Source of the DNA: Pseudomaricurvus alkylphenolicus
Lineage (GTDB): Bacteria; Pseudomonadota; Gammaproteobacteria; Pseudomonadales; Cellvibrionaceae
Direction of reading: 5' to 3'
Assembly (NCBI RefSeq): GCF_011683955.1
Contig: NZ_JAAQPI010000015.1
Coordinates: forward strand, 148,436-212,435
DNA length: 64,000 bases
Position numbers and translations under genes: made by a program. Shown piece after piece: positions 35,502 to 45,126 of the stretch. Below the pieces are notes generated by a model, which saw only the letters and a list, made by a program, of their open reading frames with translations, had not been told where the DNA came from and made no database searches. Each line of letters starts with the position of its first letter. The stretch's first letter is position 1.

Positions 35502-36857
35502 GTGAGCCATTCCCAAACCGTGGACCATCAGCAGGTTCCCGTAATGCCCGTCAGCTCGTACCCCAGCCCGCAATACGCCTGGTTTATGGTCATTCTTCTG
35601 ACCCTGGCCTATATCGTCTCCTATGTGGACCGCTACATTCTCGGCTTGTTGGTCGAGCCCATTAAAGCGGACTTGGGCCTGACGGATACACAGATCGGGA
35701 TATTGATGGGGCCCGCATTCGGCCTGGTTTACGCCACCATGGGATTACCCATCGGCTGGCTGGCAGACCGGCGGCGACGCACCTGGATTGTGGCCGCCGG
35801 GATCGGCCTGTGGTCCATCGCCACCGCAGCCACCGGTCTGGCAAAGAACTTTGCACACGTCTTTGCGGCGCGTATGAGCGTGGGCATAGGTGAGGCCACC
35901 TTGAGCCCCTGCACCATGTCGATGATTTCCGACAGCTTTGAGCCCAAACGCCGGGGCAAACCCATCGCCTTTTATACAGCCGCTCTGTCTTTGGGAGCCG
36001 GTATCGCCTCACTGGTCGCGGCAGGCGTCCTCAACTGGGCGAAGTCCGTGCCACAAATTGAGCTGGGGCCTTTGGGGGTGCTGGCACCCTGGCAATTTAT
36101 TTTTATCATTGTGGGTGTACCGGGTATTTTTCTGTCGCTGATTTTCCTGGTTCTACGCGAGCCACCGCGCGCGGAACGAACAGACCAGAGTGGGCCACAA
36201 ATGAGTTTCGGCGATATGCTCACCCATGTTCGCGACCGTTTTACCGCTTATTTCGGCATCGTCGCCATGTGCGCCGCAATGATGATCGTTGCCTACAGCC
36301 AGGGCTGGCTGGCGGCCACATTTGAGCGAACCTGGGGATGGAGCGCCGAAAAATATGTCTTTATCAATGCCATTGTTCTGCTGTCGGTAGGACCCGCCAC
36401 CGTGAATTTTGCCGGTTGGCTTTCTGATCGACTGTTTGAAAAAGGCGTAAGAGAAGCGCCATACCTGATTTTGCTGACCGGCATTTGCATCCTGGTACCG
36501 ACCGGCATCGTCGCCACCTTGATGCCCAATGGTGCTGTGGCGTTTGCGATTTTGGCAGTGAATACTGTCGGCATCGCACTGGCATCGGCGGTCGGTCCCA
36601 CCGCGCTCCTCAATATCACCCCGGAGAGTATTCGCGGTCAGGTAGTGGCGCTTTACTACATGGTCGCCAGCCTGTCAGGTCTCATGTTTGGTCCGATGAC
36701 GGTGAGTTTGTTGTCTGACAATGTCTTCGGGAACGAAAATCTTAATTGGGCAGTGTCTTCTGTGCCGCTGATTTTTGGCGTGCCCGCGTTGCTCTATGGC
36801 TTCTATGCCAAGCGTGCCTATATCAACGAATTAAACCAAATAAACCCTGCAAAGTGA
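35502..36857 (+). CDS. MFS transporter (spinster-like)
   Basis: 451 residues, GTG start with GGAGC upstream, about 12 membrane segments. The first segment, ILLTLAYIVSYVDRYILGLL, and GWLADRRRRTWIV between segments 2 and 3 are typical of the spinster/ACS-like MFS group used for organic anions and aromatics. Middle gene of the VOC-MFS-hydrolase operon. Substrate unknown. Confidence 0.87.
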   Translation: MSHSQTVDHQQVPVMPVSSYPSPQYAWFMVILLTLAYIVSYVDRYILGLLVEPIKADLGLTDTQIGILMGPAFGLVYATMGLPIGWLADRRRRTWIVAAGIGLWSIATAATGLAKNFAHVFAARMSVGIGEATLSPCTMSMISDSFEPKRRGKPIAFYTAALSLGAGIASLVAAGVLNWAKSVPQIELGPLGVLAPWQFIFIIVGVPGIFLSLIFLVLREPPRAERTDQSGPQMSFGDMLTHVRDRFTAYFGIVAMCAAMMIVAYSQGWLAATFERTWGWSAEKYVFINAIVLLSVGPATVNFAGWLSDRLFEKGVREAPYLILLTGICILVPTGIVATLMPNGAVAFAILAVNTVGIALASAVGPTALLNITPESIRGQVVALYYMVASLSGLMFGPMTVSLLSDNVFGNENLNWAVSSVPLIFGVPALLYGFYAKRAYINELNQINPAK

Positions 36858-36867
36858 GTTAATCAAC

Positions 36868-37668
36868 ATGACTGCCGTTGTCATCAAACGTGCTTATGCC
36901 GATACCAGCAAAGGCCAGATCCATCTTCGCATCGCCGAACCCGGCGGCGATCGCCCCCTGGTACTGCTGCACCCCATGCCCTACAGCGGATTGTACTTTG
37001 CCACCATCATGCCCATGCTCAGGGGTCGCACCTTGATCGCGCCGGATTTTCCGGGGTGTGGTCAGTCTGATGCCCTGGAACATAAACCCAGCATCGAAGA
37101 CTTTGCCGACGCGGTGCTCCAAACGCTGGACCAGCTCGGCTACACAGACCCTTGTGACTTTTTGGGATTTCACAGTGGCTGTTTGGTCGCCACGGAGATT
37201 GCCAACATCGCCCCGCAACGTTGTGCCAGTACCATCTTGGTCGATATTCCCTATTTCGATGCCGCCACGGCGGAAAAATACAGTGCTTCACTGAGCCCTC
37301 ACCGGGCACCGACGGAAACGCTGGATTGTCTGCAAAAGCTCTGGGACAGTGACGTCAAATCGCGACTGGGCGTAGTGCCCCTGGAGCGAGCCTATGAAAT
37401 TTTTACCGATCACATTAACGCCCGCGGTGAGGGTGCGGATGGCTTCCGCGCGGCATTCAGCTATGCCTCGCATGAGCGGCTAAGCCTGATCTCCTGCCCT
37501 ACCCTGGCAGTGGCAACAACCTCCGGCCTGCACGCCCCTACTCTGGCCGCCGCCGCACGGATTCCGGGGGCAACCCTGCGCGAAGTGCCGGAGGTAACCA
37601 GAGCGGCGTTTGAGGAAGGCGCCCCGATCATTGCCGGTATCGTCAACGAGTGGTTATCGGCTCAATAA
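36868..37668 (+). CDS. Alpha/beta-hydrolase-fold protein, catalytic His not evident
   Basis: 266 residues. The oxyanion region is LVLLHPMPYSG, then LIAPDFPGCGQSD, and the nucleophile elbow GFHSG gives Ser103. The C-terminal region where the catalytic His normally stands reads REVPEVTRAAFEEG with no His; the only nearby His is in TSGLHAP. It may use a displaced His, or be non-hydrolytic. Third gene of the VOC-MFS operon; 78 bp further on begins a MarR-methyltransferase gene. Confidence 0.8.
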   Translation: MTAVVIKRAYADTSKGQIHLRIAEPGGDRPLVLLHPMPYSGLYFATIMPMLRGRTLIAPDFPGCGQSDALEHKPSIEDFADAVLQTLDQLGYTDPCDFLGFHSGCLVATEIANIAPQRCASTILVDIPYFDAATAEKYSASLSPHRAPTETLDCLQKLWDSDVKSRLGVVPLERAYEIFTDHINARGEGADGFRAAFSYASHERLSLISCPTLAVATTSGLHAPTLAAAARIPGATLREVPEVTRAAFEEGAPIIAGIVNEWLSAQ

Positions 37669-37680
37669 CCCCGAAAGTAC

Positions 37681-37733
37681 ATCAGCGCTAATATAAAAAT
37701 CGGAGCACTTGTTGAAATTAGATTAGCACTAAT
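37681..37733. promoter_or_regulatory. Pair of operator-like palindromes ahead of the MarR-methyltransferase gene
   Basis: ATCAG-CG-CTAAT (37681-37692) and ATTAG-CA-CTAAT (37722-37733, perfect), 41 bp apart, about four helical turns, so both face the same side. They end 13 bp before the ATG at 37747, a position suited to autorepression by the encoded MarR-type domain. Confidence 0.55.
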
Positions 37734-37746
37734 ATATTGTGCCTCC

Positions 37747-39030
37747 ATGAACGAGAAAATGATGCCCGGCCTGGGCGAACTGTTGCGCCATTTAAGCACC
37801 CTGGTGGATCGGGGAGCCGAACAAATTTATCAACAAAAGAACCTGAACTATCGCCCCCGCTTCACCCCCGTGATGCGCGCCTTGGCCGATGGAGATTTGC
37901 TGGTCAGCGAAATCACGGATCGGGTGTCAATCACCCAGAGCGCCATCAGCCAGAGTCTGAAACTGATGGAACAGGAGGGGCTGGTCAATGTTCGGCGCGG
38001 CGGTGATGCTCGTCAGTCGATTGTCAGCCTGACTCGCCAAGGCAAAAAGATCTTGGTCTCCTTGCAGTCCCATTGGCAGGCCACCTTTAACGCCATTGAT
38101 GCTCTCGAAACAGAAATCGACGCCCCGTTACGCTCTATACTGACCAACACCATTGCCGCACTTGAGCAATCTAATTTCGCAGAACGTATTCAACAAGCTC
38201 GCTCTGAAGATGCATCCTCTCCGCTTTCCGAAAAGCAGCCAGAAAAAGCGCCAAAGAAAGCCAGCGAAGAGAAGACCCAGCAACGACAATCCCATTTTCA
38301 ATCCCAAGGTGATAACTATGCCCGCTATCGCCCTACCTACCCAACGGAACTGGTGGAACAACTCCGCCAACTCTGTCCGGAAACGACACTGGCTATTGAT
38401 GTAGGCTGTGGCAACGGTCAATTGTCTACGCTGTTGGCGGAGCAGTTCGATCAGGTTATCGCGACGGATGTCAGCGAATCACAACTGGCCAATGCCTGGC
38501 CTCGCCTGAATATTGATTACCGATGTGAAGGGGCAGAAACCATCAGCGCAGAGGACCACAGCGCTGACCTGATTGTGGCTGCGCAGGCCGCGCATTGGTT
38601 CGATCTGCCGGCGTTTTATAAAGAAGTGAGAAGGGTATCCAAACCCGGCGCTGTTATTGCGTTGGTGAGCTATGGGGTACCTATGCTGGACGGTGCAGCC
38701 AACGCAGGTCTGCAGCGTTTCTACTGGCAAACCCTGGGCAAACACTGGCCCCCGGAACGTCGTTTTGTTGAAACGGGTTATCGAACACTGGCGTTCCCGT
38801 TTACAGAAATCACTCCGCAATCTGACATCTGCATAGTACGGCAATGGAATCTGCAGGAGCTGATGGGATACCTGGGCACCTGGTCGGCGACTCGCGCTGC
38901 CATCGCCGCAGGAGAAGACCAAGTGCTGGAACAGTGCGAGGCTGATTTAACAACCCTGTGGGGAGACCCGGAATCCACAACCACCATCCGCTGGCAGATT
39001 TACGGACGAATCGGGATGGTCGAGAGCTGA
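37747..39030 (+). CDS. MarR-type HTH fused to a class I SAM methyltransferase
   Basis: 427 residues. Residues 1-150 form a winged-helix MarR-like domain (LLVSEITDRVSITQSAISQS, then GLVNVRRGGDARQSIVSLT). Residues 150-185 are a charged linker (KQPEKAPKKASEEK). Residues 190-427 are a methyltransferase with motif I DVGCGNG (218-224), ATDVSESQL and AAQAAHWFD, resembling the trans-aconitate/UbiE-like group. No frameshift is needed, so the fusion is genuine in this sequence. It could be a regulator whose activity depends on methylation or SAM, or a methyltransferase that represses its own gene through the two palindromes upstream. Confidence 0.88.
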   Translation: MNEKMMPGLGELLRHLSTLVDRGAEQIYQQKNLNYRPRFTPVMRALADGDLLVSEITDRVSITQSAISQSLKLMEQEGLVNVRRGGDARQSIVSLTRQGKKILVSLQSHWQATFNAIDALETEIDAPLRSILTNTIAALEQSNFAERIQQARSEDASSPLSEKQPEKAPKKASEEKTQQRQSHFQSQGDNYARYRPTYPTELVEQLRQLCPETTLAIDVGCGNGQLSTLLAEQFDQVIATDVSESQLANAWPRLNIDYRCEGAETISAEDHSADLIVAAQAAHWFDLPAFYKEVRRVSKPGAVIALVSYGVPMLDGAANAGLQRFYWQTLGKHWPPERRFVETGYRTLAFPFTEITPQSDICIVRQWNLQELMGYLGTWSATRAAIAAGEDQVLEQCEADLTTLWGDPESTTTIRWQIYGRIGMVES

Positions 39031-39041
39031 AGGAGTACTGG

Positions 39042-39326
39042 TTACGGCAAGCGACTATTGGCCACCTGCAACGCCTCGTCCCTGCATTCAAATAGCTGCC
39101 GACGCAGGGTTTTGCCCTGGGCCAAATCGTAGGTATTCACACAGTAATAGCGCTTGCGACCCGTTGTCGCCCGACACAGATAAATATAATGGCTGCCGTT
39201 ATCATGCCGGCGGGTAATGGCTTTACGCTGCCAGTTGTGATGATCCAGCTTGTCGGCAAGATTGGCGGACTTGATACCCAGAATAGGATCTTGGACGTGA
39301 ATAAAGTAATCGACGCTCTCGTGCAT
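39042..39326 (-). CDS. Hypothetical protein, 94 residues
   Basis: Begins MHESVDYFIHVQDPIL and contains basic, Tyr/His-rich stretches (NGSHYIYLCRATTGRKRYY). No signal peptide or membrane segment; two internal Cys. I do not recognise a family. It is convergent with the MarR-methyltransferase gene (11 bp between stops), and GAGAGC lies upstream of the ATG. Probably real, but based only on ORF quality and position. Confidence 0.5.
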   Translation of the reverse strand: MHESVDYFIHVQDPILGIKSANLADKLDHHNWQRKAITRRHDNGSHYIYLCRATTGRKRYYCVNTYDLAQGKTLRRQLFECRDEALQVANSRLP

Positions 39327-39424
39327 GGTAGTGTGCTCTCAGTAATGCCCGGATAGGGGCGTCTCCGTCACTCTGGTAGTTTGAATTGGCAGAATCGGGA
39401 GACAGGGTGAAATTCATTGCGGCC

Positions 39425-39646
39425 CAGCGAAATCAGTGCAAGTTGCACATTCGCTGCGAGAGCATTCGGCCACCGGTGGTTACCGGCCGTTTGGCAATGA
39501 ATAGAAACACGGATAAATTCGTCTTACTGGAAAATGTTCCGGCATAATAGAGAACAAGATTCCACAATGCAAGAAATTATTTCCATATAACAGAATTGAT
39601 GGAGTTTTGGTCAGCTTCTACGGCGCATGTTATATACCGCTAGCGG
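39425..39646. other. Gene-free region with three palindromes
   Basis: The 353-bp gap 39327-39679 has no convincing ORF. It holds a two-part stem-loop (CAGCGAA 39425-39431 with TTCGCTG 39450-39456, enclosing GTGCAA-G-TTGCAC 39436-39448), the 10-bp palindrome CCACCGGTGG (39470-39479) and CCGCTAGCGG (39637-39646). It may contain a small RNA or regulatory sites; no promoter could be assigned with confidence. Confidence 0.4.
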
Positions 39647-39679
39647 ATCTTCAGCGGCTAAGGTGAAATAAGGCCCGCG

Positions 39680-40738
39680 CTAGGGCTGTGAGGCCTTATC
39701 CGACTTGCGGGTGACAAACACCCGCTCACCATTGCGCACCACTTCCACATCCAGCAATTGTTCCAGTGCAAATATAAACGACTCCAGATCGCCCACATTA
39801 AAAACACCGGTGATTTTCTGCTCGGCGATGTCCTGGTGCAACAGCTCTATTTGCACGTCGGTATACCGACCATATTCCGCGATGGCTTCCGCCAGGGTGT
39901 TGGCATTGAAATAAATTTGCCGGACCTGCCAGGCGGAAATCCGCTCCAGATTGGCCGCTTCAATGCTTGGGCGAGCTTCCAGGGGCTGCTGTTCCCGGCT
40001 GTAGGACACCGCCTGCCCAACCGTGAGCTGGGCAACCACCTGGGGCTGACTCTGTTGTTGACTTTGGATCTGCGCCTCTACCTCGACAATACCTTCAGTC
40101 ACAGAGACACCGATATCCTGCACCCGGTACTGCACATTAAACTCCGTGCCCACCGCGCGCACAATGCTTGGGCCGGCACTGACTTCAAAGGGGCGCGAGG
40201 AATCTTTGGCAACCGTAAAGTAGGCCTCACCCTGCAACAGCGATAACGAGCGCTCGCGGGCGTTGATATTCACTTGCAACACCGTATTCGTATTCAACAT
40301 GACGGAAGAGCCATCATTCAACCGCACCAGACGCTGTTCCCCGACACCGGTGGAGAACTCTTCGTAAGGTGAGTAACCGGAAAAAAACACCACACCAAGC
40401 GCCAGCACCAACGTGGCCGCCATGGCAACGGCCGCGACTCCATGGCGCTGGGCACTGCGCAGCCAGCGGGAAAATACCGGACGACTGCCCGTCGCATTCC
40501 GCGCATGCTGGAGCTCCCGCGCGATATCCACGTCATCCGCCAGTAATGCACTCATCTCCCAGCGGGTTTCACATTGGGCATACATCAGGCCATGCACAGG
40601 ATCGCTCTGCAACCAGCGCTGAAACTGCGCCTCCTGCGAATCCGTAAAGTTTTTGGTCTGTCGTTTGGCAAACCAATCGGCAGCCTGCTGCGCAATGCGC
40701 GTCTGCTCTTCCTGATTGGTAGGGGTTTGGGTGTTCAT
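39680..40738 (-). CDS. FecR-family anti-sigma factor
   Basis: 352 residues from the ATG at 40738, eight bases after the sigma-factor stop. The N-terminal DUF4880-like segment is ADWFAKRQTKNFTDSQEAQFQRW-type, cut here as read; then one membrane segment (VAMAATLVLALGVVFFSGY), the periplasmic FecR domain (VRLNDGSSVMLNTNTVL, SLLQGEAYFTVAKD) and a C-terminal STN-like domain (DLESFIFALEQLLDVEV). It holds the ECF sigma factor at the membrane and receives a signal from the STN domain of the divergent TonB receptor. Confidence 0.9.
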   Translation of the reverse strand: MNTQTPTNQEEQTRIAQQAADWFAKRQTKNFTDSQEAQFQRWLQSDPVHGLMYAQCETRWEMSALLADDVDIARELQHARNATGSRPVFSRWLRSAQRHGVAAVAMAATLVLALGVVFFSGYSPYEEFSTGVGEQRLVRLNDGSSVMLNTNTVLQVNINARERSLSLLQGEAYFTVAKDSSRPFEVSAGPSIVRAVGTEFNVQYRVQDIGVSVTEGIVEVEAQIQSQQQSQPQVVAQLTVGQAVSYSREQQPLEARPSIEAANLERISAWQVRQIYFNANTLAEAIAEYGRYTDVQIELLHQDIAEQKITGVFNVGDLESFIFALEQLLDVEVVRNGERVFVTRKSDKASQP

Positions 40739-40746
40739 CGGTATTC

Positions 40747-41349
40747 TCAATCCAAGTTCGGGTATAAATCAGCCAGGCTGAACTGCAGTGCCTGGCAGGC
40801 TTTGCTCATGTGGCGTTCTACGGTGCGGGTGCTGATATCCAGCGCCGCAGCGACTTCTGTGTGGGTCATTTCCTCGAAACGGCACAGTAAAAACACCTGC
40901 CGCGTTACCGGCTTAAGTTGCATCAGCGCCGTCTTGAGCTGCTCCAGAGACTGCTGCAGATCCGCCGAATTGGCCGGCGAGGGCTCGTTCGACACCAGCT
41001 CCTGGTCCTCCAGCGGCACGTGGGCATCACGGCGGCGACTCGCTTCGCGCCTGATCCGATCACGCACCAGGTTGGTGGCGATGGTAAACAGATACGCCTT
41101 GGGGTTGCGCTCCAAATGGCCGAGATCGTCCTGTCGCATCAAACGGATATAGGTCTCCTGAAGTATCTCCTGTGCGTCTTGCTGGCCCCACTTGAGCAGA
41201 CTGGCGATATAGCTCAACAGGCTCTGGCGGTACTCATGATACAGCGCCTCGATCCGCCGTCTGTGCTCCGGGCTGTGCACAGCCTCGCCCGGCGCCTGGC
41301 TGGAGGTGCCGTCGCGTACTAGCTGGAGATTGGGTTTGGTGGATGCCAT
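40747..41349 (-). CDS. ECF sigma factor (FecI type)
   Basis: 200 residues with sigma region 2 (YRQSLLSYIASLLKWGQQDA, YLFTIATNLVRDRIRRE) and region 4 (PVTRQVFLLCRFEEMTHTEV, then AAALDISTRTVERHMSKAC). It directs transcription in response to a cell-surface signal relayed by FecR and the STN-type receptor. First gene of the sigma-FecR pair, divergent from the receptor across a 246-bp A/T-rich gap that should contain both promoters. Confidence 0.92.
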   Translation of the reverse strand: MASTKPNLQLVRDGTSSQAPGEAVHSPEHRRRIEALYHEYRQSLLSYIASLLKWGQQDAQEILQETYIRLMRQDDLGHLERNPKAYLFTIATNLVRDRIRREASRRRDAHVPLEDQELVSNEPSPANSADLQQSLEQLKTALMQLKPVTRQVFLLCRFEEMTHTEVAAALDISTRTVERHMSKACQALQFSLADLYPNLD

Positions 41350-41595
41350 GGAAGACCTGTTTAAGCCCGGATTTTTGGTGTCATACCCCTTAAACGTAAT
41401 AGCACAGAAAACCCCGACAGAAATTTCCCATTAATTACTTATGTTTTGCGGCTATATTTAACGTTTAATCTATAACTTTTGGAGATTCTTACGTGTTGGC
41501 TGTCGGTATTTTCGTCCAGAATCCGTTAAACCTGTCGACGGCGGATAATTTGCCGCTAGATTAATAATAAGAAGTCGGTACCTCTGAAGCCTCTG

Positions 41596-44478
41596 ATGAT
41601 TGAGCAAATCTCAAATAGACTGCGCCGCAGCTACCGCGCGCTGACCACCGTGTTACTGTTTCTAGCCGCGCCGCCCGGACACGCCGCGCTGTTAAAGCTT
41701 TATGCGGTAGAAGCTCAGCCGCTTTCCGATGCCCTATTGGCCTTCGCTCAGCAGGCCAGACTGCAAATTTTATTTAAGGTACAAAGCCTGCCGGATATTG
41801 AGGCCAAACCGCTCTATGGCAGCTACAGCGTCGAACAGGCCATTGAAAAGCTGTTGCGGGGCACAGGCCTGAGCTACCAGTTGGGCGCCAACGGCGCCCT
41901 GGTGATCACCAGCCTCCCCATGGAAGAAGAAACTGCAAGCCTCCCTTCCCCCACATCACCCACCCCCACATTTGCGGGTAAACGCATCGAAGAGTTTATC
42001 GTCACCGGCATTCGCGGCAGCCTGCGACAAAACCTCGCCATCAAACGGGCCGCCGGGAGTGTGACCAACGTCATCACCGCCGAGGACATCGGCAAGTTCC
42101 CCGACAAAAACGTCGCCGATTCACTGCAACGGATGCCCGGTATCTCTGTAGATCGCATTTGGGGTGAAGGACGGGACGTCAACATCCGTGGTACGGATAA
42201 AGACATTAATCGAACCCTGATGAACGGGCAGAATGTGGCCTCAGCCTATTGGTGGGCGAATGACAACCCCAGCCGCGGTTTTAACTACTCGATTCTTGCC
42301 TCAGAGCTGGTCTCTTCGCTGGAGGTTTACAAAAGCCCGGAAGCGGATATCGATGAAGGCAGTATCGGCGGCACGGTGATTGTCAGAACACGCCGCCCGC
42401 TGGAACTGCCCTCGGATCGATTCCATTTCACCTTGCAACAACAATACAGCGAACTGCCGGATCAATGGGATCCACAGGTGTCCGCGCTATACAGTTGGAA
42501 AAATACCGAGGCGACCTTTGGTGTCCTGGCGGCTTACAACTACCAAAGCCGTCATCTGCGTCGGGACGGTCTTGAGGCGTTTCCCGACGGGCAACTGTAT
42601 TCGCTGAGCGATCCGCAGGGCAATATCGAAGACAATGTCCATGTTCCCTGGGGCATGGGTTCGGCCATTTTTCAGCAGGAACGGGTGCGCCGCACCAGCA
42701 ATTTGACGGTGCAATGGCGTCCGGATGACACCTGGGAATGGACGCTGAACGCAGTACAATCCTCCATGGATATGGATAACAGCAATCAGAATTATCTGGC
42801 CGTGCCTGGAGGGTTCAAACTCAACCAACAGCCGCCTGCTTTTGTCAGTGATGCCAGTATATTGGAATCTGCTGACGGCACCCGATCCTTAATGGCCGCC
42901 ACTCTGGAGAACCCAAATACGCCTGGCGCCGCACTGGATGCTATCTTCCGCGATGCGTTCATTCACACCACCGTTGTTGACCTGGATTGGCGTTACCAAT
43001 CCAACGACTGGAGCCTGCACGGCCAGTTCGGCCTGACGCGGGCCAAAGGCGGCACCGACCGCACGCGGCTGTATCGATTCCAGGGGGATACCCGCATTCA
43101 CTACGATCTGGCGTCTGATCAGGTGGAATTTCAGTTTCCCGACCTGGACCCGCTGGACGCCACAGCGCTCGATCAGCTTTCCAGTGAAACCCATGAATGG
43201 GTCCGGCAGATGGATGACGAGGAAGAGTATGTTCAGCTGGATCTTGAAAAAACATTTGATCACCGTTGGTTTCCGTCGTTGAAGATGGGCGTAAAATGGC
43301 GTGATCACGTGATCGAAAACCGACGACTTGCAGGTGATATCGATACCACCCACCCCGATTGGGAAACCGTTCGCCAAATTGGACTGGATGAGGTCCACCG
43401 CAGCCTGTCACCACGCCTGCACAATGAATCGGCCAGCCCCGGCTCCCTGAGACAATATGCCTGGGTAGACGGAGACCTGGCAGCACAACGGTTTGATCCC
43501 ATTTTCGATTCATCGCTGGTGGTATTTAAAAATGATCGGAATGCCTTTTATCGCATTAACGAAGAGATCTCCGCGTTTTACGTGAAACTGAATGTCGAGC
43601 ATGATCGCTGGCGAGGCAATATTGGCTTGCGTTATGTCAGTACTGAACAAAGCTCCCATGCTTTTCAGCAGGAGCAAATCGTTCAACATCACCGTCGCTA
43701 TGATGACTGGTTACCGAGTCTGAATATCGTATACGAAGCGAGTGACACGCTGCTTTTTCGAGGCGGATTATCTCGGGCGATGGCCCGCCCCACATTCCCT
43801 CACCTGACGCCGAGTATTATTATCGATGCCACTGACGGTACCGCCTCGGGGGGCAATCCTGACCTCAATCCATTTAGAGCCGACCAGATGGATATTGGCT
43901 TTGAGTGGTATTTCGCCGATAGCGCCATTCTTGCGATGACCTGGTTTTATAAGGATATGTCGACGTTCATTTTCACGCGTCGACAACCGGAATGGATTGA
44001 TGGTGAGTGGCTGCAGGTTACGCGGCCCTTGAACGCACCGGGAGCGGATATTCAGGGTGTTGAGGTTGAATGGCAGCAGGATTTGGGGCTGGGTTTTGGC
44101 GTGGTTGCCAACTATACCTATACCGATGCCAAGGTACCCTCTCATCCAGGCACAGATTCTTTGGGGTTACCGGGTAATTCCAGAGATCAGGTGAATGCCG
44201 GTGTGTATTACGAGGCAGAACCCGTGAGCTTGCGGCTTTCCTATAATTATCGATCGGATTCATTTGGCGGATTTTCCGGCGGCACACAGGATGTGACCGA
44301 GGCCTATGGCCAGTGGGATTTTTCGGCCAGTGTTAACCTGACCCAACACTTGTCGGTCGTGTTTGAAGGCGTCAATCTATTCAATGAGATCGTCTATTTT
44401 CATACCGCGCATGGAGTGCCGCAAGGGATTTATGAAAATGGGCGGCGGTTTTTGGTCGGTATTCGAGTCAGCTATTAG
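41596..44478 (+). CDS. TonB-dependent transducer receptor with STN domain
   Basis: 960 residues. The signal peptide ends near PPGHA; an STN domain spans about 34-105 (LYAVEAQPLSDALLAFAQQ, then LLRGTGLSYQLGANGALVI). Plug domain: FIVTGIRGSLRQNLAIKRAA, DIGKFPDKNVADSLQRMPG and NIRGTDKDINRTLMNG, the pattern of the TonB-Xanth-Caul subfamily, which often imports glycans. The barrel ends in GIRVSY. With the divergent sigma and FecR genes it forms a surface-signalling system: ligand binding releases the sigma factor, which probably activates this gene. Confidence 0.93.
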   Translation: MIEQISNRLRRSYRALTTVLLFLAAPPGHAALLKLYAVEAQPLSDALLAFAQQARLQILFKVQSLPDIEAKPLYGSYSVEQAIEKLLRGTGLSYQLGANGALVITSLPMEEETASLPSPTSPTPTFAGKRIEEFIVTGIRGSLRQNLAIKRAAGSVTNVITAEDIGKFPDKNVADSLQRMPGISVDRIWGEGRDVNIRGTDKDINRTLMNGQNVASAYWWANDNPSRGFNYSILASELVSSLEVYKSPEADIDEGSIGGTVIVRTRRPLELPSDRFHFTLQQQYSELPDQWDPQVSALYSWKNTEATFGVLAAYNYQSRHLRRDGLEAFPDGQLYSLSDPQGNIEDNVHVPWGMGSAIFQQERVRRTSNLTVQWRPDDTWEWTLNAVQSSMDMDNSNQNYLAVPGGFKLNQQPPAFVSDASILESADGTRSLMAATLENPNTPGAALDAIFRDAFIHTTVVDLDWRYQSNDWSLHGQFGLTRAKGGTDRTRLYRFQGDTRIHYDLASDQVEFQFPDLDPLDATALDQLSSETHEWVRQMDDEEEYVQLDLEKTFDHRWFPSLKMGVKWRDHVIENRRLAGDIDTTHPDWETVRQIGLDEVHRSLSPRLHNESASPGSLRQYAWVDGDLAAQRFDPIFDSSLVVFKNDRNAFYRINEEISAFYVKLNVEHDRWRGNIGLRYVSTEQSSHAFQQEQIVQHHRRYDDWLPSLNIVYEASDTLLFRGGLSRAMARPTFPHLTPSIIIDATDGTASGGNPDLNPFRADQMDIGFEWYFADSAILAMTWFYKDMSTFIFTRRQPEWIDGEWLQVTRPLNAPGADIQGVEVEWQQDLGLGFGVVANYTYTDAKVPSHPGTDSLGLPGNSRDQVNAGVYYEAEPVSLRLSYNYRSDSFGGFSGGTQDVTEAYGQWDFSASVNLTQHLSVVFEGVNLFNEIVYFHTAHGVPQGIYENGRRFLVGIRVSY

Positions 44479-44496
44479 ACGGAGGTTTTCTTAGAG

Positions 44497-44994
44497 ATGA
44501 AACTTGAGGGTTCATGCCACTGTGGCGCGGTCACGTTCAGCGTATTATCGTCTCATCCGTATCCATACAATCTCTGCTATTGTTCCATTTGTCGCAAGAC
44601 AGCGGGCGGGGGTGGCTACGCAATCAACCTGGGTGCCACAAACGATACATTGATTGTCCACGGTAAGGAGCATATCTCCAAATACCAGGCATTGGTTACC
44701 GAAGCCGACACAGGGGAATCGAAACAAAGCCCGGCCCAACGGCATTTTTGCAAGACATGTGGTAGCGCCCTGTGGGTGTGGGACCCGCGTTGGCCAGAGC
44801 TGATTCATCCGTTCGCTTCCGCGATCGACACACCGCTACCCACACCTCCCCAGCGTACTCACCTGATGGTTGACTCCAAAGCGTCTTGGGTGCCATTGCA
44901 TAAGGAGGATGCGGACAAAATATTCAGCCACTACCCGGATGAATCGATAGCGCAATGGCACTCACGCAATGGGCTGGAAGACGTTGGTCCCTAG
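44497..44994 (+). CDS. GFA-family (glutathione-dependent formaldehyde-activating-like) protein
   Basis: 165 residues with the zinc-binding Cys sets CHCG (near residue 8), CYCSIC (28-33) and FCKTCG (near 87), typical of the GFA fold (Mss4-like). The family name comes from the Paracoccus formaldehyde enzyme, but most members have no assigned substrate. It starts 18 bp after the TonB receptor and may be cotranscribed. It is the last recognisable gene before the motif-punctuated array. Confidence 0.88.
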   Translation: MKLEGSCHCGAVTFSVLSSHPYPYNLCYCSICRKTAGGGGYAINLGATNDTLIVHGKEHISKYQALVTEADTGESKQSPAQRHFCKTCGSALWVWDPRWPELIHPFASAIDTPLPTPPQRTHLMVDSKASWVPLHKEDADKIFSHYPDESIAQWHSRNGLEDVGP

Positions 44995-45126
44995 GGCTTA
45001 TATAAACCAGAGTGCGCTATGCGGAAGTGGCTCGAATACCCATTGTTTCAATAGCTGTTGGGACTTGGTAGTAAAGTGGCAACGAACAGCCCTATTGTCA
45101 CTGATCAGCAGGCACCGAATCGTTTT

